A DNA stretch of 47,857 nt from Amycolatopsis sacchari. Its GTDB lineage: Bacteria > Actinomycetota > Actinomycetes > Mycobacteriales > Pseudonocardiaceae. A model generated the notes under the pieces. That model was not told the origin of the DNA and searched no databases. It saw only the letters and a list, made by a program, of their open reading frames with translations. Shown here piece by piece: positions 26,000 to 34,713 of the stretch. The stretch covers positions 1 to 47,857 of the forward strand of contig NZ_FORP01000037.1 of assembly GCF_900114035.1 (NCBI RefSeq), in the 5' to 3' direction. Each line of letters begins with the position of its first letter. Positions within the stretch are counted from its first letter, which is position 1. The position numbers and the translations under genes were made by a program.

Positions 26000-26635
26000 T
26001 CACGCGGCGCTCCCCTCGCAGAGCAGTTGCCCGGTGTGCCGCCCGAGGCCCAGCTCCCCGGCCCGTGCCAGGTCGGCGGGGGTGTCCACATCGCGCCGGA
26101 GGCTCGGCGCCGGCAGGCCGAGCGGGACCGCACCCGTCGCCGCGTGCGCGAACGCCGAGCCGGCGCCGAAGCGCGGTTCCAGTGCCGCGCCCGGTGCGGA
26201 CAGCAGGAGTGTGGTGCCGGTGCCCGCCGCGTCGGCGGCGAACGCCCGGCGCCCGCCGGCTTCGGCGAGCGCGGCCGTCAGTTCCTCCGGGCGCAACGCG
26301 GGCAGGTCCGCCTGCAGCGCGCCGACGACCGCGGCCGGATCGTCCGCGCGCAGCAGCGCCTCGCCCCGGCGCAACGCGGCGTTGAGATCACCGGCCCCGT
26401 GCTCGCCGACGACCTCCGCGCCGGTTTCGCGGAGCGTGGCGACAGCGGCGGGATCGGCGGCGACGACGAGCACGCGCCGCACGACGGACACCGCCGCGGT
26501 GACCGTGTCCGCGGCCAGGGCCAGCACCAACGCCGGGTGCCGGGCGTCGGCGACCGCGCCGCGGAGGCGCGACTTGCCCAGCCGCGGCGGCTTCAGCGGC
26601 ACGATCAGGTCGACGGGGACGGGCACGGCCCCCAT
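26000..26635 (-). CDS. fbiD: Phosphoenolpyruvate/2-phospholactate guanylyltransferase (F420 biosynthesis)
   Basis: The product has 211 residues of the CofC/FbiD nucleotidyltransferase family. [17 protein letters not shown] is the nucleotide-binding start, [14 protein letters not shown] carries the catalytic metal-binding Asp, and [22 protein letters not shown] and the terminal [13 protein letters not shown] are family hallmarks. In actinobacteria it activates phosphoenolpyruvate with GTP to make the phospho-enol precursor of coenzyme F420. It is adjacent to ppk as in M. tuberculosis (Rv2983-Rv2984) and divergent from plsC. Confidence 0.94.
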   Translation of the reverse strand: MGAVPVPVDLIVPLKPPRLGKSRLRGAVADARHPALVLALAADTVTAAVSVVRRVLVVAADPAAVATLRETGAEVVGEHGAGDLNAALRRGEALLRADDPAAVVGALQADLPALRPEELTAALAEAGGRRAFAADAAGTGTTLLLSAPGAALEPRFGAGSAFAHAATGAVPLGLPAPSLRRDVDTPADLARAGELGLGRHTGQLLCEGSAA

Positions 26636-26693
26636 CTTTCCCGATGCCGCCCCCTAGGATCAGCCGGTAGCAGCACAGACCACAGGAGGAGCT

Positions 26694-27401
26694 TTGTCCG
26701 GTCGCGAGAAGGGCGGGTTCTGGGTCGGATTCGCCGCCGCCCTCTTCTACCCCGTCACGTACCTGGCGCGCCGCGTGTACGAGGGGGGCGACCGCATCCC
26801 GCTCGAGGGCGGGGCCCTCCTGGTGATGAACCACGTCTCCCACATGGACCCCGCGGTCGACGCGGTGTTCGTGCACCGGCAGAAGCGCGTGCCGCGGTTC
26901 CTCGGCAAGGACAGCCTCACGCAGGTGCCGGTGTTCGGCAAGATCTTCCTGGGCGCCGGCAGCATCCCGGTCTACCGCGGCACCAGCAGCGCGGGGGACA
27001 GCCTGCGGGCCGCGCACCAGGCGCTGCGGGACGGCAAGGTCGTCGTGATCTACCCCGAGGGCACCATCACCAAGGACCCCGAGGGCTGGCCCAAGCGCTC
27101 GTACACCGGCGTCGCGCGGCTCGCGCTCGGCAGCGACGTGCCGGTCATCCCGATCGCGCGCTGGGGCACCAGCGAGATCCTGGACTTCTACCACAAGAAG
27201 ATCCGCCTCTTCCCCCGCAAGACGATCACGCACAAGGTCGGTGAGCCGGTCGACCTTTCCGCCTACCGCGGTCAGGAACCCACCGCGGCGGTGCTGCGCG
27301 AGGTGACGGAGCTGCTGATGGACCGCGTCACGGAGCTGCTGGCGGAGATCCGTGGCGAACAGCCGCCGTCGAAGAAGCCGGAGCCGGCGGACGGGCAGTG
27401 A
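26694..27401 (+). CDS. plsC: 1-acyl-sn-glycerol-3-phosphate acyltransferase (PlsC family)
   Basis: A TTG start after AGGAGGA gives 235 residues. The acyltransferase HX4D motif is [11 protein letters not shown] (His47, Asp52). Block II-like [17 protein letters not shown], block III IPVYRG and block [11 protein letters not shown] (Glu122) are all present. The enzyme adds the second acyl chain to make phosphatidic acid at the membrane. It overlaps gpsA by one base (TGATG), linking two steps of glycerophospholipid synthesis. The last 15 residues are Pro/Glu/Lys-rich. Confidence 0.94.
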   Translation: MSGREKGGFWVGFAAALFYPVTYLARRVYEGGDRIPLEGGALLVMNHVSHMDPAVDAVFVHRQKRVPRFLGKDSLTQVPVFGKIFLGAGSIPVYRGTSSAGDSLRAAHQALRDGKVVVIYPEGTITKDPEGWPKRSYTGVARLALGSDVPVIPIARWGTSEILDFYHKKIRLFPRKTITHKVGEPVDLSAYRGQEPTAAVLREVTELLMDRVTELLAEIRGEQPPSKKPEPADGQ

Positions 27402-28411
27402 TGGACGTCCAGCGCATCACGGTGCTCGGGGCGGGGTCGTGGGGCACGGCCTTCGCGAAGGTGCTCGCGGACGCGGGCCGCGACGTGACGATGTGGGCGC
27501 GCCGCGAGGAGGTGGCGGCGCGGATCCGGGACGAACACGCCAATCCCGGGTACCTGCCGGACATCCGGCTGCCCGCCAACCTCACGGCGACGGCGGACGC
27601 GGCGGAAGCACTTAACGGCGCCGAAGCGGTGGTGCTCGCGGTGCCGAGCCAGAGCCTGCGCGCGAACCTCACCGGCTGGCGCGAGCTGCTGCCGCCGGAC
27701 GCGATCCTCGTCAGCCTCGCGAAGGGCGTGGAACTGGGCACGCGCAAGCGGATGAGCGAGGTGATCGCGGAGATCTCGGGCAGGGCGGAACACGAGATCG
27801 TCGTGGTGTCCGGCCCGAACCTGGCGCGGGAGATCGCGCAGGAGCAGCCCGCCGCGGCGGTGCTGGCGTGCAGTGACCACGAGCGCGCGGTCGCGATCCA
27901 GCACGCGTGCGCCACCGCGTACTTCCGGCCGTACACCAACACCGACGTCGTCGGCTGCGAACTGGGCGGGGCGTGCAAGAACGTCATCGCGCTCAGCTGC
28001 GGAATGGCGACGGGCATGGGGTACGGCGCCAACACCACGGCCACGCTCATCACGCGGGGCCTGGCCGAGATGGCCCGGCTGGGCGCGAAACTCGGGGCGG
28101 ACCCGCTGACGTTCGCCGGGCTCGCGGGGGTCGGTGACCTCGTCGCGACGTGCTCGTCCCCGTTGTCGCGCAACCGCACCTTCGGGGAGCGGCTCGGCCG
28201 CGGGGAAACGGTGGAGCAGGCCCAGCGCGCGACGGGCGGGCAGGTCGCGGAGGGCGTCATGTCGTGCTCGTCGATCCGGGAACTGGCCCAGACCAATGGC
28301 GTGGACATGCCCCTGACCGACGCGATGCACCGCGTGTGCCACGAAGGACTGGACCCCAGGGAAGCCGGGGCCGAACTCCTGGGCAGGCAGAAGAAGCACG
28401 AGTGGTCCTGA
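27401..28411 (+). CDS. gpsA: NAD(P)-dependent glycerol-3-phosphate dehydrogenase
   Basis: The ATG overlapping the plsC stop gives 336 residues; a GTG three bases earlier is equally possible. The Rossmann motif [16 protein letters not shown] is at 8-23. Catalytic lysines lie in [10 protein letters not shown] (Lys108) and [13 protein letters not shown] (Lys193). [12 protein letters not shown] is the substrate-binding Arg-Asn region. It reduces dihydroxyacetone phosphate to sn-glycerol-3-phosphate for phospholipids, feeding PlsC. Confidence 0.97.
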   Translation: MDVQRITVLGAGSWGTAFAKVLADAGRDVTMWARREEVAARIRDEHANPGYLPDIRLPANLTATADAAEALNGAEAVVLAVPSQSLRANLTGWRELLPPDAILVSLAKGVELGTRKRMSEVIAEISGRAEHEIVVVSGPNLAREIAQEQPAAAVLACSDHERAVAIQHACATAYFRPYTNTDVVGCELGGACKNVIALSCGMATGMGYGANTTATLITRGLAEMARLGAKLGADPLTFAGLAGVGDLVATCSSPLSRNRTFGERLGRGETVEQAQRATGGQVAEGVMSCSSIRELAQTNGVDMPLTDAMHRVCHEGLDPREAGAELLGRQKKHEWS

Positions 28412-28468
28412 GTTCCACCCACTGGGAACGAGTTGCCGGGGGCGGCCGGGCCTGGTTTCCTTGGCGCC

Positions 28469-28495
28469 ATGTTCGCGCTGTGTCCCTGTCGCTGA
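28469..28495 (+). CDS. Putative cysteine leader peptide MFALCPCR upstream of cdo
   Basis: A nine-codon micro-ORF (ATG TTC GCG CTG TGT CCC TGT CGC TGA) encodes MFALCPCR and ends 51 bp before the cysteine dioxygenase ATG. Both Cys codons are TGT, which is uncommon in this GC-rich window. Cys-rich uORFs are known to sense cysteinyl-tRNA supply ahead of sulfur genes in mycobacteria. Between the peptide and cdo is a pyrimidine run (CCCCTTTTTCCCTTTTTCACC) with little secondary structure. No good Shine-Dalgarno precedes it, so translation is unproven. The coding gene cdo itself contains no cysteine. Confidence 0.5.
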   Translation: MFALCPCR

Positions 28496-28546
28496 TCCAC
28501 CCCAGCGACCCCTTTTTCCCTTTTTCACCCCGAGGACACAGCACCC

Positions 28547-29026
28547 ATGTTCGCCGTTCCGGACAACACCGTCGCCCTGGCCGAAAAGCCCGCGCTGCGC
28601 CACCCGGTGCGCGTCGCACTCGAGTACGCCGCCGACCGCGACCGCTGGCGGGACCTGCTCCGCTACGACCCCGACCAGCGCTTTTCCACGCGCATCGCCG
28701 GTGACGAGCACGAAGAGGTCTGGCTCATGGGCTGGCTGCCCGGCCAGCACACCGACCTGCACGACCACGCCCGCGCCACCGGCGCCTTCACCGTCGTCAG
28801 CGGCGGTCTCACCGAGACGGTCGCGCGGCGCGCGCCGGACGGCCGCCCGGTGACCGAGCTGCACGTGCTGTCCGCCGGGCAGTCCCGCGTGTTCGCCCCC
28901 GGCTACGTGCACCAGGTGCGCAACGAGGGACCGGACCCGGCGATCAGCATCCACGTGTACCGCTCGGGTGGCCGCGCGATGCGGCCCTACCACCTGGACC
29001 CGGTCAGCGGCCCCGTGCGCGACTGA
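28547..29026 (+). CDS. cdo: Cysteine dioxygenase type I (cupin)
   Basis: The product has 159 residues. The cupin iron site is His72 and His74 (HTDLHDHARATGAF) plus His122 (APGYVHQVRN). The upstream FSTRIAGDEHEEVWLMGWLPG matches bacterial cysteine dioxygenases, which oxidise L-cysteine to cysteine sulfinate. There is no cysteine in the protein, so the Cys-Tyr cofactor of mammalian CDO cannot form, as in most bacterial members. A Cys-containing micro-ORF precedes it. The 3' end overlaps the convergent flavoprotein gene by 23 bp. Confidence 0.92.
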   Translation: MFAVPDNTVALAEKPALRHPVRVALEYAADRDRWRDLLRYDPDQRFSTRIAGDEHEEVWLMGWLPGQHTDLHDHARATGAFTVVSGGLTETVARRAPDGRPVTELHVLSAGQSRVFAPGYVHQVRNEGPDPAISIHVYRSGGRAMRPYHLDPVSGPVRD

Positions 29027-29660
29027 CGTGCGGCGGCACCGGGAAGTCCGCGGGCACGTAGTCCGCGGGCACCGGGGCGCCGAAGGTGGTCTGGACCGGT
29101 ACCACCCCCGCCCACACGCCGGTGGCGTCCACGTCCTCCGGCTCCTCGCCCGGACCACCGCTGCGGATCTTCACCGACGCCTCCTCGAGCCCGATGGCGA
29201 GCACCGACACCGACGCGAACTCCTTGGGGTTGACCGCCCGCGCGTGCTGCCACGAGCCCGGCGTCAGGTGCTCGGTCACGACCTTCAGGCCGTGCATCTT
29301 CTCCTCGGGATCGGTGACCAGCCGCGCCTGCCCGTGCACGACGGCGCTGCGGTAGTTCATCGAGTGGTTGTTCAGCGAGCGCGCGTACACGAGCCCGTCC
29401 AGCAACGTGACCGTGACGCACACGTCGATCCCCGTCGCGGCCGCGCGGAGGTTGCCCGCGCCCGTCGAGCCGTGGAAGTAGAGGGTGTCGCCGTCGCGGC
29501 CGTACCCGGTGGGCAGCACGACGGGTGAGCCGTTCAGCACGAGCCCCAGGTGGCAGATGAGCGCCTCGTCCAGCACGTCGTAGAGCGCCTGGCGGTCGGT
29601 GGCGGCGCGGTCCTTCTTGCGGGTCAGCGTGCTGCGGGGTGTGGGCGAAAGCGTGCTCAT
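29004..29660 (-). CDS. Pyridoxamine-5'-phosphate-oxidase-like flavin-binding protein
   Basis: The product has 218 residues of the flavin-nucleotide-binding (Pyridox_ox_2-like) split-barrel family. VLDEALICHLGLVLNGSPVVLPTGYGRDGDTLYFHGS is the family start, followed by VCVTVTLLDGLVYAR, NNHSMNYRSAVVHG and LKVVTEHLTPGSW. Members bind FMN, heme or F420; the exact reaction is unknown. It overlaps cdo convergently by 23 bp and is divergent from a MocR regulator, its likely controller. Confidence 0.88.
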   Translation of the reverse strand: MSTLSPTPRSTLTRKKDRAATDRQALYDVLDEALICHLGLVLNGSPVVLPTGYGRDGDTLYFHGSTGAGNLRAAATGIDVCVTVTLLDGLVYARSLNNHSMNYRSAVVHGQARLVTDPEEKMHGLKVVTEHLTPGSWQHARAVNPKEFASVSVLAIGLEEASVKIRSGGPGEEPEDVDATGVWAGVVPVQTTFGAPVPADYVPADFPVPPHVSRARGR

Positions 29661-29681
29661 GCTCCCCAGCGTGCCTGGCGT

Positions 29682-29728
29682 AGTGGACCGGTAGAATAGC
29701 CACTATCGGCCCATTTGAAAGGTCCACT
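29682..29728. promoter_or_regulatory. Candidate MocR operator in the divergent region
   Basis: AGTGGACC (29682-29689) and GGTCCACT (29721-29728) are perfect inverted 8-mers separated by 31 bp, with an inner ATAG-N3-CTAT between them. They lie in the 73-bp gap between the flavoprotein and MocR starts. MocR/PdxR regulators use paired, spaced half-sites of this kind. Confidence 0.5.
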
Positions 29729-29733
29729 TTGGC

Positions 29734-31104
29734 ATGACGCACTCCGGTACCGCTCTGCCCGTGACGCTCGACCGCGAGTCCCCGGTGCCGCTCGCGGTGC
29801 AGCTCGCCGACGCCTTGCGCGAGTCCGCGGCCAGTGGTCACCTGCGGGGCGGCGACCGGCTGCCCTCCACGCGCGCGCTCGCCGAACGGCTCGGCGTCAG
29901 CAGGACCGTGACTTCCGCGGCGTACGAACAGTTGCACGCCGAAGGCTGGATCGCCGGGCGGCACGGTTCGGGCACGTACGTCACGACGTCGCCGCCCAGC
30001 GACCGTCCGGTCCACCGCACGGTACCGGGGGAGCAGCACGAACCCGACGGAGTTCTGGACCTCACCCCGGGCACGCCGTGGGCGGCTGGTCTGGACCGCG
30101 CGGCGTGGCGCCGCGCGTGGCGGGCCGCCGCCGACGCGCCGCCGTTGTCCCGCGCGCACCGCGCCGGCCTGCCGGACTACCGCGCGGCGATCGCCGAACA
30201 CCTGCTGCGCCACCGCGGGCTCGCCGTCGGCACGGATTTCGTGCTCGCCACCGGCGGTACGACGGCGGCCGTCGTCGAACTCGCCGGCGCGGTCTTCGAG
30301 GCCGGTGACGCGGTCGCCGTCGAGGAACCGGGGTACCAGCGCGCGGTGCAGGCGCTGCGGTCGGCGGGGCTGACGGTCGTGGGGGTGCCGGTGGACGAGG
30401 AGGGGCTGCGGCCGGACGCGATTCCCCCTGGTGTGCGGGCGGTCTACTGCTCGCCCGCGCACCAGTACCCGATGGGCAGCAGGATGAGCGCGGGCCGCCG
30501 GGTGGACCTGGTGGAGCGCGCCCGCCGGGAGAACCTGCTGATCATCGAGGACGACTACGACGGCGAGCTACGGTTCGACGTCGCCCCGTTGCCGCTGCTC
30601 GCCGCGCTCGCCCCGGACGTCGTCGCACACCTGGGCACCACGAGCAAGATCCTCACGCCGACGCTGGGCGCGGGCTGGATGGTCGCGCCGCCCGCGGTCA
30701 CCTCGGCGGTGCTGGCCTACCGCGACCGCACCGGCACGCGCCCTTCGCCCGCGGGGCAGCGGGTGCTGATCGAGCTGGCGCGGCACGGGGATCTGGGGCG
30801 GCACCTGCGGAAGCTGCGGCGTGAGCTGTCCGAGCGGCGGATGCTGCTGGTTTCGGCGCTGCGGGCCGGTGGGGTGCCGGTGCTGGGGGACGAGGCGGGC
30901 GCACACCTGGTGGTACCACTGGATTCCCCGGCGGCCGAGCGGGAGCGGTTGCGTGCCGCGGAACGGCGGAACATCCTGCTGGACGGGCTTTCCCGGCATT
31001 TCGCGGGTACCCCGACCGCATCCGGTGTGACGATCGGGTACGCCGGCTGCTCGCGGGAAGCCCTGCGTGACGCACTGGATGTCCTGGTGGAATTACTGCG
31101 CTGA
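29734..31104 (+). CDS. MocR/PdxR-type regulator (GntR wHTH + aminotransferase fold)
   Basis: The product has 456 residues. The GntR winged helix occupies about 1-75 (LAVQLADALRESAASGHLRGGDRLPSTRALAERLGVSR). A fold-type I aminotransferase-like domain follows (about 105-456), with FVLATGGTTAAVVELAGAVF, YCSPAHQYPMG, IIEDDYDGELRF and PLP-binding Lys in LGTTSKILTPTLGAGWM. MocR regulators use PLP or PLP-amino-acid adducts as effectors, often to control vitamin B6 genes. The divergent partner is a PNPOx-fold flavoprotein, so B6-related control is plausible though unproven. Confidence 0.94.
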   Translation: MTHSGTALPVTLDRESPVPLAVQLADALRESAASGHLRGGDRLPSTRALAERLGVSRTVTSAAYEQLHAEGWIAGRHGSGTYVTTSPPSDRPVHRTVPGEQHEPDGVLDLTPGTPWAAGLDRAAWRRAWRAAADAPPLSRAHRAGLPDYRAAIAEHLLRHRGLAVGTDFVLATGGTTAAVVELAGAVFEAGDAVAVEEPGYQRAVQALRSAGLTVVGVPVDEEGLRPDAIPPGVRAVYCSPAHQYPMGSRMSAGRRVDLVERARRENLLIIEDDYDGELRFDVAPLPLLAALAPDVVAHLGTTSKILTPTLGAGWMVAPPAVTSAVLAYRDRTGTRPSPAGQRVLIELARHGDLGRHLRKLRRELSERRMLLVSALRAGGVPVLGDEAGAHLVVPLDSPAAERERLRAAERRNILLDGLSRHFAGTPTASGVTIGYAGCSREALRDALDVLVELLR

Positions 31105-31140
31105 GGCTGTGACGGCAAGCGCCCGGTAGGGTGACGGCTC

Positions 31141-32235
31141 ATGACGGATCGAAAGACGCGGGTTGCCGTGGTGTTCGGCGGCCGCAGCACCGAGCACACC
31201 ATCTCCTGCGTCTCCGCCGGCAGCGTGCTGGCGCACCTCGATCCGGACCGGTTCGAGGTCGTGCCGATCGGTATCACCAAGGAGGGCGGCTGGGTGCTGG
31301 GCACCGCCGACCCGGAGCGGCTGAGCATCCGCGGTTCGGAGCTGCCGAGCGTCGACGAGTCCGGCCAGGCGCTCGTGCTCGCCGGTGACCCGACGCGGCA
31401 CGAACTGGTGTCCGTCGAACCGGGCGCGGCCGCGCTCGGCGGCGTCGACGTCGTGTTCCCCGTGCTGCACGGCGCTTTCGGTGAGGACGGCACCATCCAG
31501 GGGCTGCTGGAGCTGGCCGGGCTGCCCTACGTGGGCGCCGGCGTGCTCGCCAGTGCCGCGGCGATGGACAAGGAGTACGCGAAGAAGCTGCTGGCGGCGG
31601 AAGGGCTTCCGGTGGGCGAGTACGTGGCGCTGCGCCGCGGCGAGTCCACCGTCAGCGAGGCCGACCGCGAACGGCTCGGGCTGCCGGTGTTCGTGAAGCC
31701 CGCGCGCGCGGGTTCGTCCATCGGGATCAGCAAGGTGACCGACTGGGCCCAGCTGGACGACGCGATCGCACTGGCCCGGGAGACGGATCCGAAGGTGCTG
31801 GTGGAGGCCGCGGTCGTGGGGCGCGAGGTCGAGTGCGGGGTGCTGGAGTTCCCCGACGGGCGCGTCGAGGCGTCGCTGCCTGCGGAGATCCGGGTGCTGT
31901 CGAACGACGAGGGCGCCTGGTACGACTTCGAAACCAAGTACCTGGGTGAGGACGCGGAGCTCGACATCCCCGCGAAGCTCGACGACGTGGTGACCGAGCG
32001 GCTCCGCGAGCAGGCCGTGCGGGCCTTCCACGCGCTGGACTGCCAGGGCCTGGCCCGCGTGGACTTCTTCGTGGGCGCGAACGGTGAGCTGACGGTCAAC
32101 GAGGTCAACACGATGCCCGGCTTCACGGCGACGTCGGCGTACCCGAAGATGTGGGCCGTCACGGGCCTGGACTTCCGCACCCTGCTGACGACGCTGATCG
32201 ACACCGCGCTCGCGAGGGGCACCGGCCTCCGCTGA
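31141..32235 (+). CDS. ddl: D-alanine--D-alanine ligase
   Basis: The product has 364 residues, the usual DdlA length. Motifs: [41 protein letters not shown], the ATP-grasp segment [17 protein letters not shown] and [19 protein letters not shown] near the C terminus. It makes D-Ala-D-Ala for peptidoglycan precursors in the cytoplasm. No vancomycin-resistance partners (VanH, VanX) are adjacent, so it is the housekeeping enzyme. It converges on a DUF3515 gene 11 bp away. Confidence 0.97.
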   Translation: MTDRKTRVAVVFGGRSTEHTISCVSAGSVLAHLDPDRFEVVPIGITKEGGWVLGTADPERLSIRGSELPSVDESGQALVLAGDPTRHELVSVEPGAAALGGVDVVFPVLHGAFGEDGTIQGLLELAGLPYVGAGVLASAAAMDKEYAKKLLAAEGLPVGEYVALRRGESTVSEADRERLGLPVFVKPARAGSSIGISKVTDWAQLDDAIALARETDPKVLVEAAVVGREVECGVLEFPDGRVEASLPAEIRVLSNDEGAWYDFETKYLGEDAELDIPAKLDDVVTERLREQAVRAFHALDCQGLARVDFFVGANGELTVNEVNTMPGFTATSAYPKMWAVTGLDFRTLLTTLIDTALARGTGLR

Positions 32236-32246
32236 CCGGCGCCGCG

Positions 32247-32786
32247 CTAGAAGCGCAGCGGCACCGCGGGGAGCTTGGCGGCCACGAGGTCCGAGATGGT
32301 CTGCAGCGGCCCGGTCCCCGCGGAGTCCGGGACCGTGAGCGCGACGTAGACGTTGCGGTCGACGACGTACCACGTCGAGGTGCCGTCGCCCTCGATCGGG
32401 AGCCATTGGACGCCCGAGACCGTCCGCAGCTGGGAGGTCTGCGTCAGCTCGGCCGGGCGGTCGATGCCGCAGCGCAGCACGATCGCGTCGGGGGCGCCCC
32501 ATGCCACGGTCGCCGGCGGCGCGGGCTCGGCGATCTCCCTCCGGTTCAGCGTCGTGCCGTTCGACGTCAGCTGCGCGGGCAGCGCGGGCACGAGCGTGGC
32601 GCACTCCGGCGAGTCCGCCTGGGAGGCCGGCACGGTCACGAGCGCGAGCGGGCCATCGGCGGGTTTGTCCTGTTCGGAGCGTGTGACCAGGCTGAGCACG
32701 GCGACGCCCGCCGCGAGCGCCACGGCCAGCACCGCGGCGAGCACGAGCACGCGCCGCGGCGGGGCGCCGGTCTGTTCTTCGGGCAC
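32247..32786 (-). CDS. DUF3515 family membrane-anchored protein
   Basis: A GTG start gives 179 residues. One N-terminal membrane helix (about 12-33, VLVLAAVLAVALAAGVAVLSLV) is followed by an extracytoplasmic domain with SPECATLVPALPAQL, RCGIDRPAELTQTSQ, VSGVQWLPIEGDGTSTWYVVDRNVYVALTVP. This pattern is DUF3515, found next to ddl and thiL in mycobacteria (Rv2980). The two cysteines could form a disulfide. The function is unknown; genomic association suggests an envelope role. It precedes nothing on its strand, and the Lrp-domain gene reads into it with a 3-bp gap. Confidence 0.85.
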   Translation of the reverse strand: MPEEQTGAPPRRVLVLAAVLAVALAAGVAVLSLVTRSEQDKPADGPLALVTVPASQADSPECATLVPALPAQLTSNGTTLNRREIAEPAPPATVAWGAPDAIVLRCGIDRPAELTQTSQLRTVSGVQWLPIEGDGTSTWYVVDRNVYVALTVPDSAGTGPLQTISDLVAAKLPAVPLRF

Positions 32787-32789
32787 GGT

Positions 32790-33023
32790 CTAGAGGTGTA
32801 CCACCGGGCAGGTGAGGGTGCGGGTGATGCCCTCCACGCCCTGCACCTTCGCGACGACGAGCTGTCCGAGCTGGTCGACGGTGTCGGCCTCGGCGCGCAC
32901 GATCACGTCGTACGGGCCCGTCACGTCCTCGGAGGTGGTGACGCCGGGGATGCCCGAGATCTCCGCCGCGACCGCCGCGGCCTTGCCGACTTCGGTCTGG
33001 ATGAGGATGTATGCGTGGACCAC
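32790..33023 (-). CDS. Stand-alone Lrp/AsnC ligand-binding (RAM) domain protein
   Basis: A GTG start (VVHAYILIQTEVGKAA) gives 77 residues; the frame extends further upstream but that part is not family-like. The sequence VAAEISGIPGVTTSEDVTGPYDVIVRAEA with VVAKVQGVEGITRTLTCPVVHL is the RAM domain of Lrp/AsnC proteins without a helix-turn-helix. Such SraA-like proteins oligomerise and may bind amino acids or modulate full-length Lrp. It lies 3 bp upstream of the DUF3515 gene on the same strand and is divergent from thiL. Confidence 0.88.
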   Translation of the reverse strand: MVHAYILIQTEVGKAAAVAAEISGIPGVTTSEDVTGPYDVIVRAEADTVDQLGQLVVAKVQGVEGITRTLTCPVVHL

Positions 33024-33139
33024 GGCGCGCCCCTTCGTCTTCTTCGTCGCCCTCACGGTAGGAACGTGGGAAGAACCTACCCCAACGGGGAGACCATAGG
33101 TCATCCGACTTTCCGACTTACGAGGGACGGAGCAGGCGA

Positions 33140-34111
33140 GTGTCGTCACAGCACGTGCCGAACGGCAGCACCGTCGCCGAACTGGGTGAGTTCGGTCTCA
33201 TCCGGGCGGTGACGGAGAACAGACGACAGCCGGAGAGCACGCTGCTCGGGCCGGGTGACGACGCGGCGGTGGTCGCCGCGGCCGATAGCCGGGTCGTCGC
33301 CAGCACCGACGTGCTGGTCCAGGGCGTGCACTTCCGGCTGGACTGGTCCACCCCGCAACAGGTCGGCCGCAAGGCGGTCGCGGTGAACCTCGCCGACATC
33401 GCGGCGATGGGCGCGGTGCCGACGGCGGTGCTCGTGGGGCTGGCGTGCCCCGCCGACACGCCGGCCGACCTGGTGCGGGGCCTCACCGACGGCATGTGGG
33501 AGGAGGCCGCGGGCGCGGGCGCGGGTGTCGTGGGCGGGGACATGGTGCAGGCCGATCAGCTCGTGGTGAGCATCACGGCCCTCGGTGACCTGCGTGGGCG
33601 AGCGGCGATCACGCGTTCGGGTGCCCGGCCCGGTGACGTCGTCGCGGTGTGCGGACGGCTCGGCTGGGCCGCGGCGGGACTCGCCGTGCTGCACCGCGGT
33701 TTCCGCTCGCCGGTCTCGGTCGCCAACGCCCAGCGCTTCCCCGAGCCGGTGTACGCCGCCGGTCCCGCCGCGGCGAAGGCCGGCGCGACGGCGATGATCG
33801 ACGTGTCGGACGGCCTGCTCGCCGACCTCGGGCACATCGCCGAGGCCTCGGGCGTCGGCATCGACGTGCGCACCGAGCTGCTCGACGTGCACCCCCGGCT
33901 CGTCGAGGTCGGCACGGCGCTGGGCGCGGACCCGCTGCACTGGGTGCTCACGGGCGGTGAGGACCACGCGCTCGCGGCGACCTTCCCGCCGTTCGCGGAC
34001 CTGCCGGAGGGCTGGCGGCGCATCGGCGCGGTGACGATGCCGGATTCCGGGGTCACGGTCGACGGAGCCGCGTACGCCGGGGAAAGCGGTTGGCAGCACT
34101 GGTTAAGTTGA
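33140..34111 (+). CDS. thiL: Thiamine-monophosphate kinase
   Basis: A GTG start gives 323 residues. Family motifs: VAELGEFGLIRAV, LLGPGDDAAVV (metal/ATP-binding Asp pair), STDVLVQGVHFRLDWSTPQQVGRKAVAVNLADIAAMGA, VVGGDMVQA, and MIDVSDGLLADLGHIA. It phosphorylates thiamine monophosphate to thiamine diphosphate in the cytoplasm. The GNAT gene starts 4 bp after its stop, so the two are co-transcribed. Confidence 0.96.
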   Translation: MSSQHVPNGSTVAELGEFGLIRAVTENRRQPESTLLGPGDDAAVVAAADSRVVASTDVLVQGVHFRLDWSTPQQVGRKAVAVNLADIAAMGAVPTAVLVGLACPADTPADLVRGLTDGMWEEAAGAGAGVVGGDMVQADQLVVSITALGDLRGRAAITRSGARPGDVVAVCGRLGWAAAGLAVLHRGFRSPVSVANAQRFPEPVYAAGPAAAKAGATAMIDVSDGLLADLGHIAEASGVGIDVRTELLDVHPRLVEVGTALGADPLHWVLTGGEDHALAATFPPFADLPEGWRRIGAVTMPDSGVTVDGAAYAGESGWQHWLS

Positions 34112-34115
34112 TCGC

Positions 34116-34589
34116 GTGGACCTGCGTGTGACCCCTTTCGACGCTCCCGACGCCGTCAAGCTGACCGAGGAGGTTCAGCAGGAGTACGTCGTCCGCTACG
34201 GCGGCCCCGACGAGACGGCCGTCGATCCCGCGGAGTTCGCGCCGCCGCGCGGGCTGTTCCTGGTGGGCTACCTCGACGGCGCCCCGGTGGCGTGCGGCGG
34301 CTGGCGCACGCACGAGGAGCCGCCGCCGGGACTGCTGCCGGGCGATGCCGAGTTCAAGCGGATGTACGTCGTGAAATCCTTGCGTGGCAACGGTTTGGCG
34401 CGGGCGGTGCTGGCGGAGCTGGAGCGCACGGCGGCCGCGGCGGGGCACCGGAGGGCCGTACTGGAGACGGGCCAGAAGCAACCCGAGGCGATCGCGCTGT
34501 ACCGCTCGTCCGGCTACGAGGAGATCCCGAAGTTCGGCTACTACCGGGACGACGAACTGAGCCTGTGCCTCGGAAAGGCGCTGGGCTGA
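34116..34589 (+). CDS. GNAT family N-acetyltransferase
   Basis: A GTG start gives 157 residues. The acetyl-CoA-binding motif A is EFKRMYVVKSLRGNGLARAVL (about 84-104, with R-x-x-G-x-A), followed by HRRAVLETGQKQPEAIALYRSSGY and a C-terminal strand. The acceptor is unknown. It lies 4 bp after thiL, but this placement does not reveal a substrate. Confidence 0.88.
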   Translation: MDLRVTPFDAPDAVKLTEEVQQEYVVRYGGPDETAVDPAEFAPPRGLFLVGYLDGAPVACGGWRTHEEPPPGLLPGDAEFKRMYVVKSLRGNGLARAVLAELERTAAAAGHRRAVLETGQKQPEAIALYRSSGYEEIPKFGYYRDDELSLCLGKALG

Positions 34590-34653
34590 GGTCACTCCTC
34601 GCCGGAGGTTCCGTTGCACCTGCGTCCCGGCGACCCACGAGCACCCTGCGGTG

Positions 34654-34670
34654 CGAGTGCTATGCACTCG
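34654..34670. promoter_or_regulatory. Perfect 17-bp palindrome upstream of the gamma-CA gene
   Basis: CGAGTGC-TAT-GCACTCG (34654-34670) is a perfect inverted repeat 43 bp before the ATG at 34714. It is directly preceded by a second short inverted repeat GCACC/GGTGC (34641-34654). It could be an operator or a small 5' UTR hairpin; the regulator is not known. Confidence 0.45.
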
Positions 34671-34713
34671 TCGTAGAGAACAGCGTGCCCAGAGCCTTCA
34701 CGAAAGGAACCGC

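Noticed and set aside
25884..26003. Longer ppk start overlapping the cofC stop
   Set aside because: The 40 extra residues are not seen in PPK1 as I know it and the 25883 GTG gives the expected N-terminal length; kept as an alternative in the ppk entry.
28412..28546. SAM or other riboswitch upstream of cdo
   Set aside because: No conserved riboswitch core or pseudoknot pairing could be built; only a small GTTCC/GGAAC hairpin just after gpsA.
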